NCBI RefSeq assembly: GCF_000211815.1
Contig: NZ_GL890828.1
Location: forward strand, 21,626-85,625
Source: Moorena producens 3L
GTDB taxonomy: Bacteria > Cyanobacteriota > Cyanobacteriia > Cyanobacteriales > Coleofasciculaceae
Direction: 5' to 3'
DNA: 64,000 nucleotides
Below the pieces are notes generated by a model that saw nothing but the letters and a program-made list of their open reading frames with translations, did no database searches and was not told the origin of the DNA. Every line of letters starts with the position of its first letter. Position 1 is the stretch's first letter. Made by a program: the position numbers and the translations under genes. Below are positions 25,070 to 33,610 of this stretch, in pieces.

Positions 25070-25113
25070 TCGGTCAAGACTTGGGGTTAACCAGAGCTTG
25101 ACCGATTTTTTTT
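25070..25113 (+). terminator. Orphan intrinsic terminator
   Basis: TCGGTCAAG (25070-25078) pairs with CTTGACCGA (25097-25105), followed directly by eight Ts. It is a textbook Rho-independent terminator with no gene immediately upstream. It could end a small RNA transcribed from about 24830-25070 or leftover transcription of the small-protein gene. Confidence 0.8.
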
Positions 25114-25148
25114 GTTATAGTTAGAGGAATTATTAATTGGGTGAGTTC

Positions 25149-25225
25149 GTAGGGTGCGTTAGGGACGGGCTTGCACTCATTTTATCGGTCGTCAATGTTG
25201 GGAAAGTCCGTCCCGTAACGCACCA
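25149..25225. repeat. GGTGCGTTAGGGACGG hairpin element, copy 1
   Basis: A 77-bp inverted repeat: TAGGGTGCGTTAGGGACGG at the left and CCGTCCCGTAACGCACC at the right. A second copy in the opposite orientation is nested in the element at 25549-25675. Confidence 0.8.
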
Positions 25226-25548
25226 CCGGGTCAAACAGTAAAAATGAGATGCACCCGAGCAGCAACGCCTCTTAAGTTGTCTCATCTCAGCCGTCCCAAT
25301 TTGCCCACCCATTAGCAGGATATCCCTTTCAAATGGGGAGAGATGGAATTAGCGACAAAGTTCAGCCAAGGCAGATGTATCGGAGCCAAATTATGTAACG
25401 CTTTGTGGATTTTTTAACCTTCTATGTACTTTTATAAATAGGTTACAAACTGGCTCGATTTCTTGTAACAGATAACTATAATTACTATGATACCAGTTGG
25501 TTAAAGTTTGGGGTGCCATGTCGCGCTCCTAGAAGACGGTGGGATCGA

Positions 25549-25675
25549 GTGCATCTCATTTTTGCCGTTTGGGTGGTGCGTTACGGGACGGATTGTCCTA
25601 ACACTGGCTACCAAGAAAATAAGGGCTCCCCCGTCCCTAACGCACCCTACGAACATTTACAAAAGTGAGATGCAC
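25549..25675. mobile_element. Nested palindromic element
   Basis: The outer inverted repeat is GTGCATCTCATTTTTG (25549) with CAAAAGTGAGATGCAC (ending 25675). Inside lies an inverted copy of the 25149-25225 hairpin (25575-25650). The same outer ends enclose a different interior at 26289-26416, and a half copy (AAAATGAGATGCACC) occurs at about 25240-25254. Confidence 0.75.
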
Positions 25676-25731
25676 CCATGTGATCGACTGGTATTGTTTT
25701 CTTCAAGGGTACAAGGTAAATAGAACTAGCT

Positions 25732-25860
25732 ATGCGGACTCATACCTATAAACCGAAATATTCTAACTCTACCTCTAGGACAATAGCTCAAAAAAAGAAA
25801 GACTCCAGAGTGATTGGTTCTAGAAGAAGATTGGATGCAGGTGCGGCTCGTTCCAGCTAG
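25732..25860 (+). CDS. Possible 42-residue basic peptide
   Basis: ATG to TAG with a Lys/Arg-rich product (starts MRTHTYKPKYSNS, ends RRRLDAGAARSS). A perfect stem-loop CCTCTAG-AAA-CTAGAGG (25864-25880) follows the stop directly, which favours a real transcript end. There is no ribosome-binding site of note and I recognise no homologue. It could be a remnant of a longer gene. Confidence 0.3.
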   Translation: MRTHTYKPKYSNSTSRTIAQKKKDSRVIGSRRRLDAGAARSS

Positions 25861-25902
25861 GAGCCTCTAGAAACTAGAGGGGTATGAGCTGGGGGAATCG
25901 CG

Positions 25903-26199
25903 AGGGTTAGTAAACCGCTAGAGAAAATGTTGCAGAGTATACCAAAAACTTTTATTATTTGTTAGAATTAAATTAGGGTAACACCGACAGAGATTATTAT
26001 GTAACTTAAATTAAAACCGAAAACCAAGGGTTTAATAGTTGCACTGTCTATCCCGGTGGAACCAAATTTGTTGACATTTTTATGGCGCTCGCGGGATATT
26101 CCGTAAGAGCTTTGGGAGATACCCCCTGGATGTGAAAGCATCTTGCATTGGCGAGCCAGAATTTGCTTTTGGTAGATTTTGGTAGCTAAAAAGTATCGG
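25903..26199. repeat. 295-bp dispersed repeat, copy 2
   Basis: The counterpart of 2574-2868, starting AGGGTTAGTAAAC and ending AAAAAGTATCGG. The GCTCGC/GGCGAGC stem is kept while the HIP1 octamer in the loop is changed to GTGAAAGC. There is no hsp20 gene next to this copy. Confidence 0.75.
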
Positions 26200-26288
26200 A
26201 TACACCCTCAAAATTTCTAACTATCTTTTGGATGTGGGTGAAAACCCCACCCCTGAGGAGACAGGTGACTCCCTACCTGGCCACACCG

Positions 26289-26416
26289 GGTGCATCTCAT
26301 ATTTGTAAAAAAGATCTCAAGTGTGGGGCCCGGGCGCGGGGAGTGTGGGGCCCGGGCGCGAGGAGTGTGGGAATTTTATGCCGAATTTTTGCCTAATTGC
26401 AAAACTGAGATGCACC
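26289..26416. mobile_element. 128-bp element with GGTGCATCTCA ends
   Basis: GGTGCATCTCA (26289-26299) and TGAGATGCACC (26406-26416) are perfect inverted ends. The interior has a 22-bp GTGTGGGGCCCGGGCGCG-type tandem repeat (two and a half copies). It shares ends with 25549-25675 but not the interior. Confidence 0.75.
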
Positions 26417-26468
26417 AGGCAAGCAATGCTTCTCCTTCATACTTTTATTGTTCATCAGGATTAAGCTG

Positions 26469-27536
26469 ATGTTGAAAATAACAAAATATATTTTTACCCT
26501 CGTTGTTGTAGTTTTGTTTACTGCATTCTACGCAGTCGGGAATGCTCAGGTTGACACACTTGAATGGGGATTTATACCTCCTGGGACAGCAGAAACTTGT
26601 AAAGCTATTTCTAGAATTGGTACGATTGAACCATTTTCGGGAACGTATCAACAGTGTGGTGATCGATGTGCTGCAATTGTGAACTGCGGAGCTTGGAATT
26701 TGGATTCGGTAAATCAAAAATGCCGTGTATACACGTCAGAATGTTCTGAACCAGACCCCTCCGGTGGATGGGGATTTATACCTCCTGGGACAGCAGAAAC
26801 TTGTAAAGCTATTTCTAGAATTCGTACGATTGAACCATTTTCGGGAACCTATGAACAGTGTGGTGATCGATGTGCTGCAATTGTGAACTGCGGAGCTTGG
26901 AATTTGGATTCGGTAAATCAAAAATGCCGTGTATACACGTCAAAATGTTCTGAACCAGACTCCATTACTGAAGATTTCACCGGTGGGACCTTTGATTCAG
27001 CAAATTTCGAGATCGGAGGTGGAACCGGGAATGCCACTGATGCTGGTTGGGCAAGTGTGACTAATCGCGGAACCCTTCGTACTGTAGCATCTAATCTCAA
27101 ACCGAGTATTGACAATCCACTCACAATTGAGGCAGACATTACTTTCACTCCGGCTAACGAAATTGCTTTTCTTCAAGTTCGTGGTGACGGACTTCCTTCT
27201 GGTTCCTTTGACGAACCAAGTAACGGAATATACCTGCGATTGCATAACTTCCAAAATGGCCATACTGGAGTCTCATTCGGTGGCCCCTTCATGGAGTTTT
27301 TCCGTAAAGATCCACCGGGAGGAGATAGTTTTTGGGACGACCCAGTCCACCTGCTTCTCACCGATGACGGCTCTACAATTTCAGTAACTTTGACAAACAC
27401 AGTCACCAATGTTGTTAACGCCTTCAGTATCAATGATATGCGTAGCTCTGGGGGTTATGTTGCCTTCTCCACATCGGCCAATGGTGCCCGTTGGGACAAC
27501 ATCTCTATCACCCACAATAACCTGACTGGCAAGTAG
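26469..27536 (+). CDS. Secreted protein with two PAN/Apple-like repeats and a LamG-like domain
   Basis: A protein of 355 residues from the ATG at 26469 (AGGA upstream). A signal peptide (LKITKYIFTLVVVVLFTAFY, cleavage probably near GNAQ) is followed by two nearly identical 64-residue cysteine-rich repeats. Each has TAETCKAISRI, GTYxQCGDRCAAIVNCGAWN and KCRVYTSxCSEPD, which fits the spacing of PAN/Apple modules that bind proteins or carbohydrates. The DNA of the two repeats (26565-26756 and 26769-26960) differs at only a few positions, so the duplication is recent. The C-terminal 180 residues look like a beta-sandwich of the LamG/concanavalin type (DFTGG.FDSANFEIGGG start, NISITH end). Function unknown; likely extracellular binding. 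Confidence 0.75.
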   Translation: MLKITKYIFTLVVVVLFTAFYAVGNAQVDTLEWGFIPPGTAETCKAISRIGTIEPFSGTYQQCGDRCAAIVNCGAWNLDSVNQKCRVYTSECSEPDPSGGWGFIPPGTAETCKAISRIRTIEPFSGTYEQCGDRCAAIVNCGAWNLDSVNQKCRVYTSKCSEPDSITEDFTGGTFDSANFEIGGGTGNATDAGWASVTNRGTLRTVASNLKPSIDNPLTIEADITFTPANEIAFLQVRGDGLPSGSFDEPSNGIYLRLHNFQNGHTGVSFGGPFMEFFRKDPPGGDSFWDDPVHLLLTDDGSTISVTLTNTVTNVVNAFSINDMRSSGGYVAFSTSANGARWDNISITHNNLTGK

Positions 27537-27631
27537 ACTCGGTTACCGAACTTCTGACAATTTTGGTGCGAGCAGGTTTTCTGTAGTGCGATCGCATAAT
27601 ATACTATATGTAGTGCGATCGCTCTGATATT

Positions 27632-27817
27632 GTAGGGTGGGCAAATCGACAGGATAACTGATGAAATTGCCAAACTTTCATTATTTGCCCACCCTACCCT
27701 ACGGCATGCGATCGCCTCTGTTGTTTGTTGGGTAAAAGTGCGATCGCTCTTGTGGGGTGGGCAAATCGACAGGATAACTGATGAAATTGCCAAACTTTCA
27801 TTATTTGCCCACCCTAC
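27632..27817. repeat. Two GTGGGCAAA hairpins in tandem
   Basis: 27632-27697 and 27752-27817 share an almost identical 64-bp sequence starting GGGTGGGCAAATCGACAGG and ending TTTGCCCACCCTACC. Each folds as one long hairpin, and HIP1 octamers stand between them. Both lie just after the Rpn gene (minus strand) and the PAN protein gene. Confidence 0.85.
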
Positions 27818-27833
27818 CCCTGATAGCTTACCC

Positions 27834-28655
27834 TTAGCCTTCTCGCAGCTTCTCAATTTCCTCTACAGGTAAGCCAGTAGTCTGACTAATCGTTTCATTA
27901 TCTAACAGAGGCAAAAGTTGGCGTGCTATTTCTTGCTTAGCTTGTTTCTCAGCAAAAATCACTAGCCCTTGTTGGTCATGAATAAACATCTCTCTTTTTC
28001 CTAATTCCTCCAAATCCTTCCTGCTTAAATTCGCCTCAGAAGCAATCCCAAATGCCTGTTGAAACTCCGGTATTTCCGCCATTTGCGGTGGCACCGTCTC
28101 TAAGGAAGGCGCATTTTTTAAAAAATACATCCACAACTCATCGAGTTGCTCTAAATCCTCCAAGTGCTTCTCAAACTTCGGTAGTTCCACAAACACTAAC
28201 TCTAAGTGATTTTCGATGTAGTTGATGTTGGTAGTCTCTTCTCGTAACTTGAAATTAGAAATTACCTGATTATGCTCAGGAAACATGACAAAATCCGTAA
28301 TCGTCAGAGCAATCACTGGCTTGAGATAACGATAGCCTTCTCCTTTACCTAACTGTAGAGAGTAAGCTTTAGTAGCATTGTATAAAACTCGTCTAGCAAA
28401 GGATTCTACCTGCAAAACCTGCATTTCAATAATCACCAAAGAACCATTACTCAGTTTGGCCTTCACATCGAGGAAAGAGTCTTTGAGGATTGGAAGAGGA
28501 GAAGACTGATAAGGGTCAATAATTTCCAAATCTTGGATCAGAGGTTGATTGTGGTAGACAAGAGCATTGAGAAAGCTAATCAGAATCGGTTTACTTTCCT
28601 GGGAGGCAAAGATTTTTTTGAAGGCAAAGTCGGTTTTAGGGCTGATAAATGTCAT
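27834..28655 (-). CDS. Rpn-family recombination-promoting nuclease (PD-(D/E)XK)
   Basis: A protein of 273 residues; GGAGAG lies upstream of the ATG. The N-terminus TDFAFKKIFASQESKPILIS and FLNALVYH are typical of the Rpn/PDDEXK_2 family. The nuclease core shows D (SFLDVKAKL) and E-x-Q (VIIEMQVLQ). The C-terminal third is helical and ends with a helix resembling a DNA-binding segment (ISQTTGLPVEEIEKLREG). Family members promote recA-independent recombination or take part in conflict with foreign DNA. Flanked by GTGGGCAAA hairpins. Single gene. Confidence 0.88.
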   Translation of the reverse strand: MTFISPKTDFAFKKIFASQESKPILISFLNALVYHNQPLIQDLEIIDPYQSSPLPILKDSFLDVKAKLSNGSLVIIEMQVLQVESFARRVLYNATKAYSLQLGKGEGYRYLKPVIALTITDFVMFPEHNQVISNFKLREETTNINYIENHLELVFVELPKFEKHLEDLEQLDELWMYFLKNAPSLETVPPQMAEIPEFQQAFGIASEANLSRKDLEELGKREMFIHDQQGLVIFAEKQAKQEIARQLLPLLDNETISQTTGLPVEEIEKLREG

Positions 28656-28753
28656 TACTTAGCTCTCCACTAAAAGTGGTATACTCTAAGTATATAGCAA
28701 TCCTATCTGATTCATGAAAGAAATGGGCTGCTTTAAGTGCGATCGCTCTTGTA

Positions 28754-28845
28754 GTAGGGTGGGCAAAGGGACATGATTCGTGATCAAATGGCCTTTCTTT
28801 AATTATTTGCCCACCCTACCCCACATTCATTATTTGCCCACCCTA
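28754..28845. repeat. GTGGGCAAA hairpin with extra arm
   Basis: GTAGGGTGGGCAAA (28754) pairs with ATTTGCCCACCCTAC (ends 28819). A second right arm TTATTTGCCCACCCTAC follows (28829-28845), so this copy has one left and two right arms. It forms the leader of the toxin-antitoxin operon. Confidence 0.8.
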
Positions 28846-28896
28846 CTCCCTGCTGATTTTGATAAAATAGAAAAAACCGGAAATCATCTTGAAAGT

Positions 28897-29115
28897 ATGC
28901 TCAAAACCTCAGCCTTTCAGCAAGCGATTGAAACCGTTGAAAAATTGTCCTTAGAAGAGCAAGAGATATTACTCGATACTCTTCTCAAAAGATTCCATCT
29001 ACAACGGAGAGAAATACTATTGCAAGAAATCAAAGAAATTCGCCAAGAATTAGCGGAAGGTAAAGTAAAATTTGGCTCAGTTGATCAATTCTTAGAAGAA
29101 CTCGATCAACCATGA
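28897..29115 (+). CDS. Antitoxin of a RelE-type toxin-antitoxin pair
   Basis: A protein of 72 residues, mostly acidic helices (SLEEQEILLDTLLKRFHLQR, ELAEGKVKFGSVDQFLEEL). I chose the ATG at 28897 because the in-frame sequence before it (from 28780) is a translation of the GTGGGCAAA repeat. Its stop overlaps the toxin start by 4 bp (ATGA), normal for type II antitoxins. It is expected to bind and neutralise the toxin and to repress the operon. A DNA-binding fold is not evident by eye. Confidence 0.75.
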   Translation: MLKTSAFQQAIETVEKLSLEEQEILLDTLLKRFHLQRREILLQEIKEIRQELAEGKVKFGSVDQFLEELDQP

Positions 29116-29393
29116 AAATTGCTTGGACACCCCAATCACTAAGAGGTTTAAAGCGAATACTTCGTAAAAGACCAGATTTTAGACCACTAATTGAGAAAAC
29201 CGTGCGTCAGTTAGCAGAAGATCCATTTCATCCTAGCTTACACACCCACAAACTTAAAGGCGATTTATCCAATATCTGGTCATGTTCAATTGACTACAGC
29301 TACCGTATTTTATTTGAATTTATCGAAAATCCTGAAGATTCTGAAGAAGCTATTTTGTTGCTTAATTTAGGTTCTCATGATGAAGTATATTAG
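29112..29393 (+). CDS. RelE/ParE-superfamily toxin (YafQ-like)
   Basis: A protein of 93 residues. The pattern fits RelE/YafQ mRNA interferases: an N-terminal strand KIAWTPQSLRGLKRILRKRP, an internal region with DPFHPSLHTHKLKGDLSNIW, and YRILFEF near the end. Conserved basic residues (K, R) and the LKGDL-x-x-xWS-x-x-x-x-xYR motif are characteristic. It probably cleaves mRNA at the ribosome. It overlaps the upstream antitoxin by 4 bp. Confidence 0.85.
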   Translation: MKIAWTPQSLRGLKRILRKRPDFRPLIEKTVRQLAEDPFHPSLHTHKLKGDLSNIWSCSIDYSYRILFEFIENPEDSEEAILLLNLGSHDEVY

Positions 29394-29430
29394 CTGACGG
29401 CGAGCTTGTAGAGTAGTGCCTACGCTCTTG

Positions 29431-29495
29431 TCGGGTGGGCAAATGGACATGATAAGTGATCAAATGGTGTTTCAAAGATTATTTGCCCACCCTAC
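29431..29495. repeat. GTGGGCAAA hairpin
   Basis: CGGGTGGGCAAATGGACATG at the left and ATTTGCCCACCCTACC at the right. It has almost the same loop as the copies at 30151-30215 and 30258-30322. It lies 38 bp after the toxin stop. Confidence 0.85.
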
Positions 29496-29570
29496 CCCTC
29501 GAAGCGCAAGACGAGCCATGAAATATTTGTTGGATAGGGATCATTTAAGCATTATTCAGCTAACTTAATT

Positions 29571-30098
29571 ATGCAATCACCTAGCATTACTAACTCCTTA
29601 GACGCTTTTCTCCAACAACCCAACATAGAAGCTTCTCCTGCTTGGGAATTCATCCATGGACACCCGAAGCAAAAACCGATGCCAACATTGTTTCATTCCC
29701 GCCTCCAGCGTAACCTTGTAAACGCCATCAACAATCAAACCCATGCTTGCGTTGCGATTCAAGAACTCCGGTGCATCATTCCTCCCTTATCCCCTGTACC
29801 AGATATTGTGGTTGTTAAACGCGATCGCATCCGGGATCAAGATCGCCCCCTGCAAGGTTCACCAGACTGGTTAATTGAAATTCGCTCCCCTGACCAAAGC
29901 ACATTAGACCTACAGAACAAAATTCTGCACTGCCTGAGCAGCGGGACTAAGCTGGCTTGGTTAATCGATATTCAGCGACAGCAAATCTGGGTTTGGGAAA
30001 ACCAAGAACTACCACTGGTGTTTGCCGGAACTGACATACTCCCCACCCTTGACACTATCTCAGACTTTACAGTGGAAGCGGTAATTGCCATGACCTGA
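29571..30098 (+). CDS. Uma2-family (DUF820) putative endonuclease
   Basis: A protein of 175 residues. The core matches Uma2: FHSRLQRNLVNAIN, IPPLSPVPDIVVVKRDRI with the conserved PD, DWLIEIRSPDQST where the usual V-E-V-x-S/D-P-x-x-S element is I-E-I-R-S-P, and AWLIDIQRQQIWVW. The restriction-endonuclease-like fold would use D/E residues for metal binding. Uma2 genes are massively amplified in cyanobacteria and often sit near transposons; physiological role unknown. Flanked on both sides by GTGGGCAAA hairpins. Confidence 0.88.
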   Translation: MQSPSITNSLDAFLQQPNIEASPAWEFIHGHPKQKPMPTLFHSRLQRNLVNAINNQTHACVAIQELRCIIPPLSPVPDIVVVKRDRIRDQDRPLQGSPDWLIEIRSPDQSTLDLQNKILHCLSSGTKLAWLIDIQRQQIWVWENQELPLVFAGTDILPTLDTISDFTVEAVIAMT

Positions 30099-30150
30099 CA
30101 GCGATAACTGAGGGGGATTATTCGCTCTTGTAGTGCGATCGCTGATCTTG

Positions 30151-30322
30151 TCGGGTGGGCAAATGGACATGATAAGTGATCAAATGGTGTTTCAAAGATT
30201 ATTTGCCCACCCTACGCCTGACTGCTGACCACTCTTGTAGTGCGATCGCTGATCTTGTCGGGTGGGCAAATGGACATGATAACGGATCAAATGGTGTTTC
30301 AAAGATTATTTGCCCACCCTAC
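30151..30322. repeat. Two GTGGGCAAA hairpins
   Basis: 30151-30215 and 30258-30322, with nearly identical loops (GATAAGTGATCAAATGG versus GATAACGGATCAAATGG), separated by a HIP1 octamer. They lie between the convergent Uma2 and DUF4058 genes. Confidence 0.85.
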
Positions 30323-30356
30323 GCCTGACTGCTGACCGCTGAATGCTTACCCCACC

Positions 30357-31148
30357 CTAGTGCGATCGCAATTCTCGCTCCGTTAACCATGTATTAACCC
30401 AAACCCGATCCTCTTCCGACAATTGCGGTAGTGGTTCTTGATTATAATCTATGAGTAAATCATAACTGGCTTGATCGTAGATATTATTCAATAATAACTG
30501 TAAATCTACTAATGGTTCTGTATCTCCAGACTTCAGCGGTAACGGAAATGAGGGGATAGGAGCTGGTAAATTAAATCCATACAAATCAGCTTGAGGACGA
30601 CGGTCTCCTCGACTGACTAAAATTCGATAATGGGTTTCAATATTGCTGTGATAAACTGGCATTGGTTGTCCCTTACGCAGTAAATCAATTTCTACTAAAT
30701 GAGTGAAACTGCCTAAGACTTTATTTCGTTTACTTTCATATTGCTTGCGTCCTTCTCCAGAACGTTTATTAATGGGAGAGAGTATTTCAATAGCTGTTAC
30801 TACTTCCTTGGTAGCTACCTCTCGCACTTCTAAATAACCTTGTTTAATAGTTTCAGGTACAGGAACTTGTACCGTTTGGGGTTGAGTTGGAGCTTGTGCA
30901 ACTGCAACATTAGTTATTAGTTGTTTAGTTGTCACCTGTGAACCTTTGACAGTTAAATCCGGAATGCCAACGAGCAATGATTGTTCACCAATAGTTTGAT
31001 ACATGCGCACTTCAACACCAACTCTGTATTTGGGACGCAGTTGAGGAGAAAGGGATCTGGCTAGTTCAACAATTAGCCAGTGATGTATTCCTGGCCAAAC
31101 TTCTGGATGTTCTAGGTAAGGGTTCATCCCTGGAAAAGGGGAAGGCAT
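30357..31148 (-). CDS. DUF4058 family protein
   Basis: A protein of 263 residues from the ATG at 31148 (MPSPFPGMNPYLE, the family hallmark), preceded by GAGGAGG; a longer reading frame to 31190 runs into repeats. Conserved blocks are HPEVWPGIHHWLIVELARSL, LEVREVATKEVVTAIEILSP (a nuclease-like E-x-x-S-P element) and GSFTHLVEIDLLRKG. DUF4058 proteins have a restriction-endonuclease-like core and, like Uma2, are amplified in filamentous cyanobacteria; function unknown. A Uma2 gene lies just upstream in the same direction. Confidence 0.88.
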   Translation of the reverse strand: MPSPFPGMNPYLEHPEVWPGIHHWLIVELARSLSPQLRPKYRVGVEVRMYQTIGEQSLLVGIPDLTVKGSQVTTKQLITNVAVAQAPTQPQTVQVPVPETIKQGYLEVREVATKEVVTAIEILSPINKRSGEGRKQYESKRNKVLGSFTHLVEIDLLRKGQPMPVYHSNIETHYRILVSRGDRRPQADLYGFNLPAPIPSFPLPLKSGDTEPLVDLQLLLNNIYDQASYDLLIDYNQEPLPQLSEEDRVWVNTWLTERELRSH

Positions 31149-31263
31149 AAAATTTCCTCCTCGGTGCTTAGAGCGTTCAGCGTTCAGCATTCAGCTTTTA
31201 GAACTTAGCTGACAGCTGACAGCTAACGGCTGATGGCTAAAAGTCTATGACTTATTACTTATT

Positions 31264-31875
31264 CTAAAGGGCTGCTTTTAACACTTGCTGTGCCGAAAGC
31301 TGCAAGCCGGGAAAAATAGTTGATTCAATCAACTCATCCCCCACAAAAACCGTTTCCTCATAAAGATCATCCACCAACTGCAACACCACAACCTGCTTTT
31401 TGAGGGGATCGACAATCCAATATTCGCGAATCCCCAGCAAGTTATACTCCACTCGTTTACTGCGATAATCCGTCGTCCGAGTCGAATCGCTAACCACTTC
31501 AACCACCAAAAAAGGTGGCGATTCGTTGAGACGAATGATCGCCTCTCGATCCAGCATTCCCTCCCATTGCTCCAGTGTTGCCACCGTCACATCTGGAATC
31601 CGCGCTGTATCCCAACGTCCCCCACGGGGCGACTCGTTCGCGAAGCGCTGCTGCAAGCAGATCGCAATAAACCCTTGCTTAGAAACCCAGGCTAACCCCT
31701 GAACCTGAATTTCAGCCCGATATTGATCGTTGAGAAACTCAGTAATTGCACCATGTTGTCCTTTGGGTTGAGACATGGCAATCAGTTCCCCATTCACCAG
31801 TTCATAACGCCGAACAGTGCCATCGTTGTAGCTTAAGTAGTCTTCGAGGCTAAGCAGTGCAGTAGTGGCAGTCAT
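31264..31875 (-). CDS. Uma2-family putative endonuclease
   Basis: A protein of 203 residues from the ATG at 31875 (MTATTALLSLEDYLSYNDG). The core has RRYELVNGELIAMSQPKGQHG, the catalytic-type IPDVTVATLEQWEG, FLVVEVVSDSTRTTDYR and YNLLGIREYWIVDP, all standard for Uma2. Around 31625-31670 the gene reads CLQQRFANESPRGG, encoded by a GCGCTTCGCGAAC-type palindrome seen intergenically elsewhere, so an in-frame repeat insertion is likely. It precedes the DUF4058 gene by about 115 bp. Confidence 0.88.
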   Translation of the reverse strand: MTATTALLSLEDYLSYNDGTVRRYELVNGELIAMSQPKGQHGAITEFLNDQYRAEIQVQGLAWVSKQGFIAICLQQRFANESPRGGRWDTARIPDVTVATLEQWEGMLDREAIIRLNESPPFLVVEVVSDSTRTTDYRSKRVEYNLLGIREYWIVDPLKKQVVVLQLVDDLYEETVFVGDELIESTIFPGLQLSAQQVLKAAL

Positions 31876-31924
31876 CGGAGTTTTCCTAAGAAGCCATTTT
31901 TTTGATAATTCTAGTGTAAGCATT

Positions 31925-32475
<551 letters not shown>

Positions 32476-32491
32476 ACAAAAAATCTATCTT

Positions 32492-33238
32492 CTAATTCAA
32501 AGGGTCTTGTGCTGGTAATCCTACAGCACGGGGAAACTTAGCTACTGTTGGTGATAATACTTTCAAAAACAAACAATGACGAACACTATCACTCAAAGGC
32601 GTAGTAAATTTTTCAACTGATTCAATTCTTCCACCTAACTTTTTTACCGCTGGCTGTAAAGCTTCGGTTTCTTCATCTGTCCAATGACCACGATAGAGAA
32701 TCGCCAAACCTCCCTGTTTCAGAAGTGGTAGAGCATATTCAGCACAAACAGAAGGGGCACTAACAGCACGAACTAGAGCAATATCGTAGGAGTGTCGATG
32801 CTGCTGCTTCTGTCCAATAGCTTCTGCTCTGCCAACTAAGGTTGTAACATTATTGATTTCCAACTGGGGGATTAAGGTTTGAAGAAAAGTAATTTTTTTG
32901 CGAGTGGAATCGAGTAAAGTAATAGCAGTATTAGGAAATGCGATCGCAACTGGTAATCCCGGAAATCCCGCCCCCGTTCCAATATCAATAATTCTCTGTC
33001 CTGGAGTTATAGACTGCCATATTGGAGCCAATCCTACCAAAGAATCCCACAGGTGCTTTTCCCAAAACTCCTCGGGAGCCGTAATCCGAGTTAAATTCAA
33101 CTGGCGATTGCCTGACAAAATCCCTTCATATAGTTTCTGAAACAACTGTTGTTGTTCTGGAGCTGGCTGCCAATTTAGAGTTTCTTGCCAAACCTCTGTC
33201 ATCTGTGGCAGCAATAAAACATTTTGGTCATTTGTCAT
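32492..33238 (-). CDS. rsmG: 16S rRNA (guanine527-N7)-methyltransferase RsmG
   Basis: It methylates G527 of 16S rRNA using S-adenosylmethionine. It has 248 residues, normal for GidB/RsmG. The SAM-binding motif is IIDIGTGAGFPGLPVAIAFP; other signatures are LNLTRIT, FWEKHLWDSL and LVRAVSAPSVCAEYALPLLK. It ends 17 bp from the GACCGCT array. Single gene. Confidence 0.95.
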   Translation of the reverse strand: MTNDQNVLLLPQMTEVWQETLNWQPAPEQQQLFQKLYEGILSGNRQLNLTRITAPEEFWEKHLWDSLVGLAPIWQSITPGQRIIDIGTGAGFPGLPVAIAFPNTAITLLDSTRKKITFLQTLIPQLEINNVTTLVGRAEAIGQKQQHRHSYDIALVRAVSAPSVCAEYALPLLKQGGLAILYRGHWTDEETEALQPAVKKLGGRIESVEKFTTPLSDSVRHCLFLKVLSPTVAKFPRAVGLPAQDPLN

Positions 33239-33261
33239 TTTTTACTTTTAAAACTACTCAA

Positions 33262-33378
33262 CACGTAAGCTTTCAGCTTTCAGTTATCAGCTTTCAGCTT
33301 TCAGCTTTCAGTTATCAGCTTATGGGTTAAGTCACAGCGTCGAAGCCTGTGCCACGCTACTTGAGGTGCTTTTGAATA
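33262..33378. repeat. TTTCAGC heptamers and TGAGGTGC module
   Basis: Heptamers TTTCAGC/TTATCAG (33268-33320), then CGTCGAAGCCTGTGCCACGC and TTGAGGTGCTTTTGAATAAG, running directly into the modular element at 33379. Confidence 0.75.
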
Positions 33379-33478
33379 AGCGATGCAGAGGTGCGACCCG
33401 TGGCGAATTTAATTCGACGACTGTAAACGCACCATTACGGTCTTGGGAGTTTCCCCCATGAGCGACTGCATCAAGACA
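33379..33478. mobile_element. Modular palindromic element, locus C (1:1, expanded left unit)
   Basis: AGCGATGCAG start, an inserted AGGTGCGACCC...AACGCACC hairpin, TTACGGTCTTGGG, then CCCCCATGAGCGACTGC and the end ATCAAGAC. The flanking sequence (GAATAA before, AACA...TTTAATCTGAGTTA after) matches an uninterrupted version at about 32182-32221, so the insertion point can be inferred. Confidence 0.75.
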
Positions 33479-33511
33479 ACAGGTAAACATTCGTTTAATC
33501 TGAGTTACGTC

Positions 33512-33596
<85 letters not shown>

Positions 33597-33610
33597 GCTG
33601 TTGGCAACAC

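Noticed and set aside
28780..28896. N-terminal extension of the antitoxin
   Set aside because: It reads through the GTGGGCAAA hairpin; the conserved part begins at ATG 28897.
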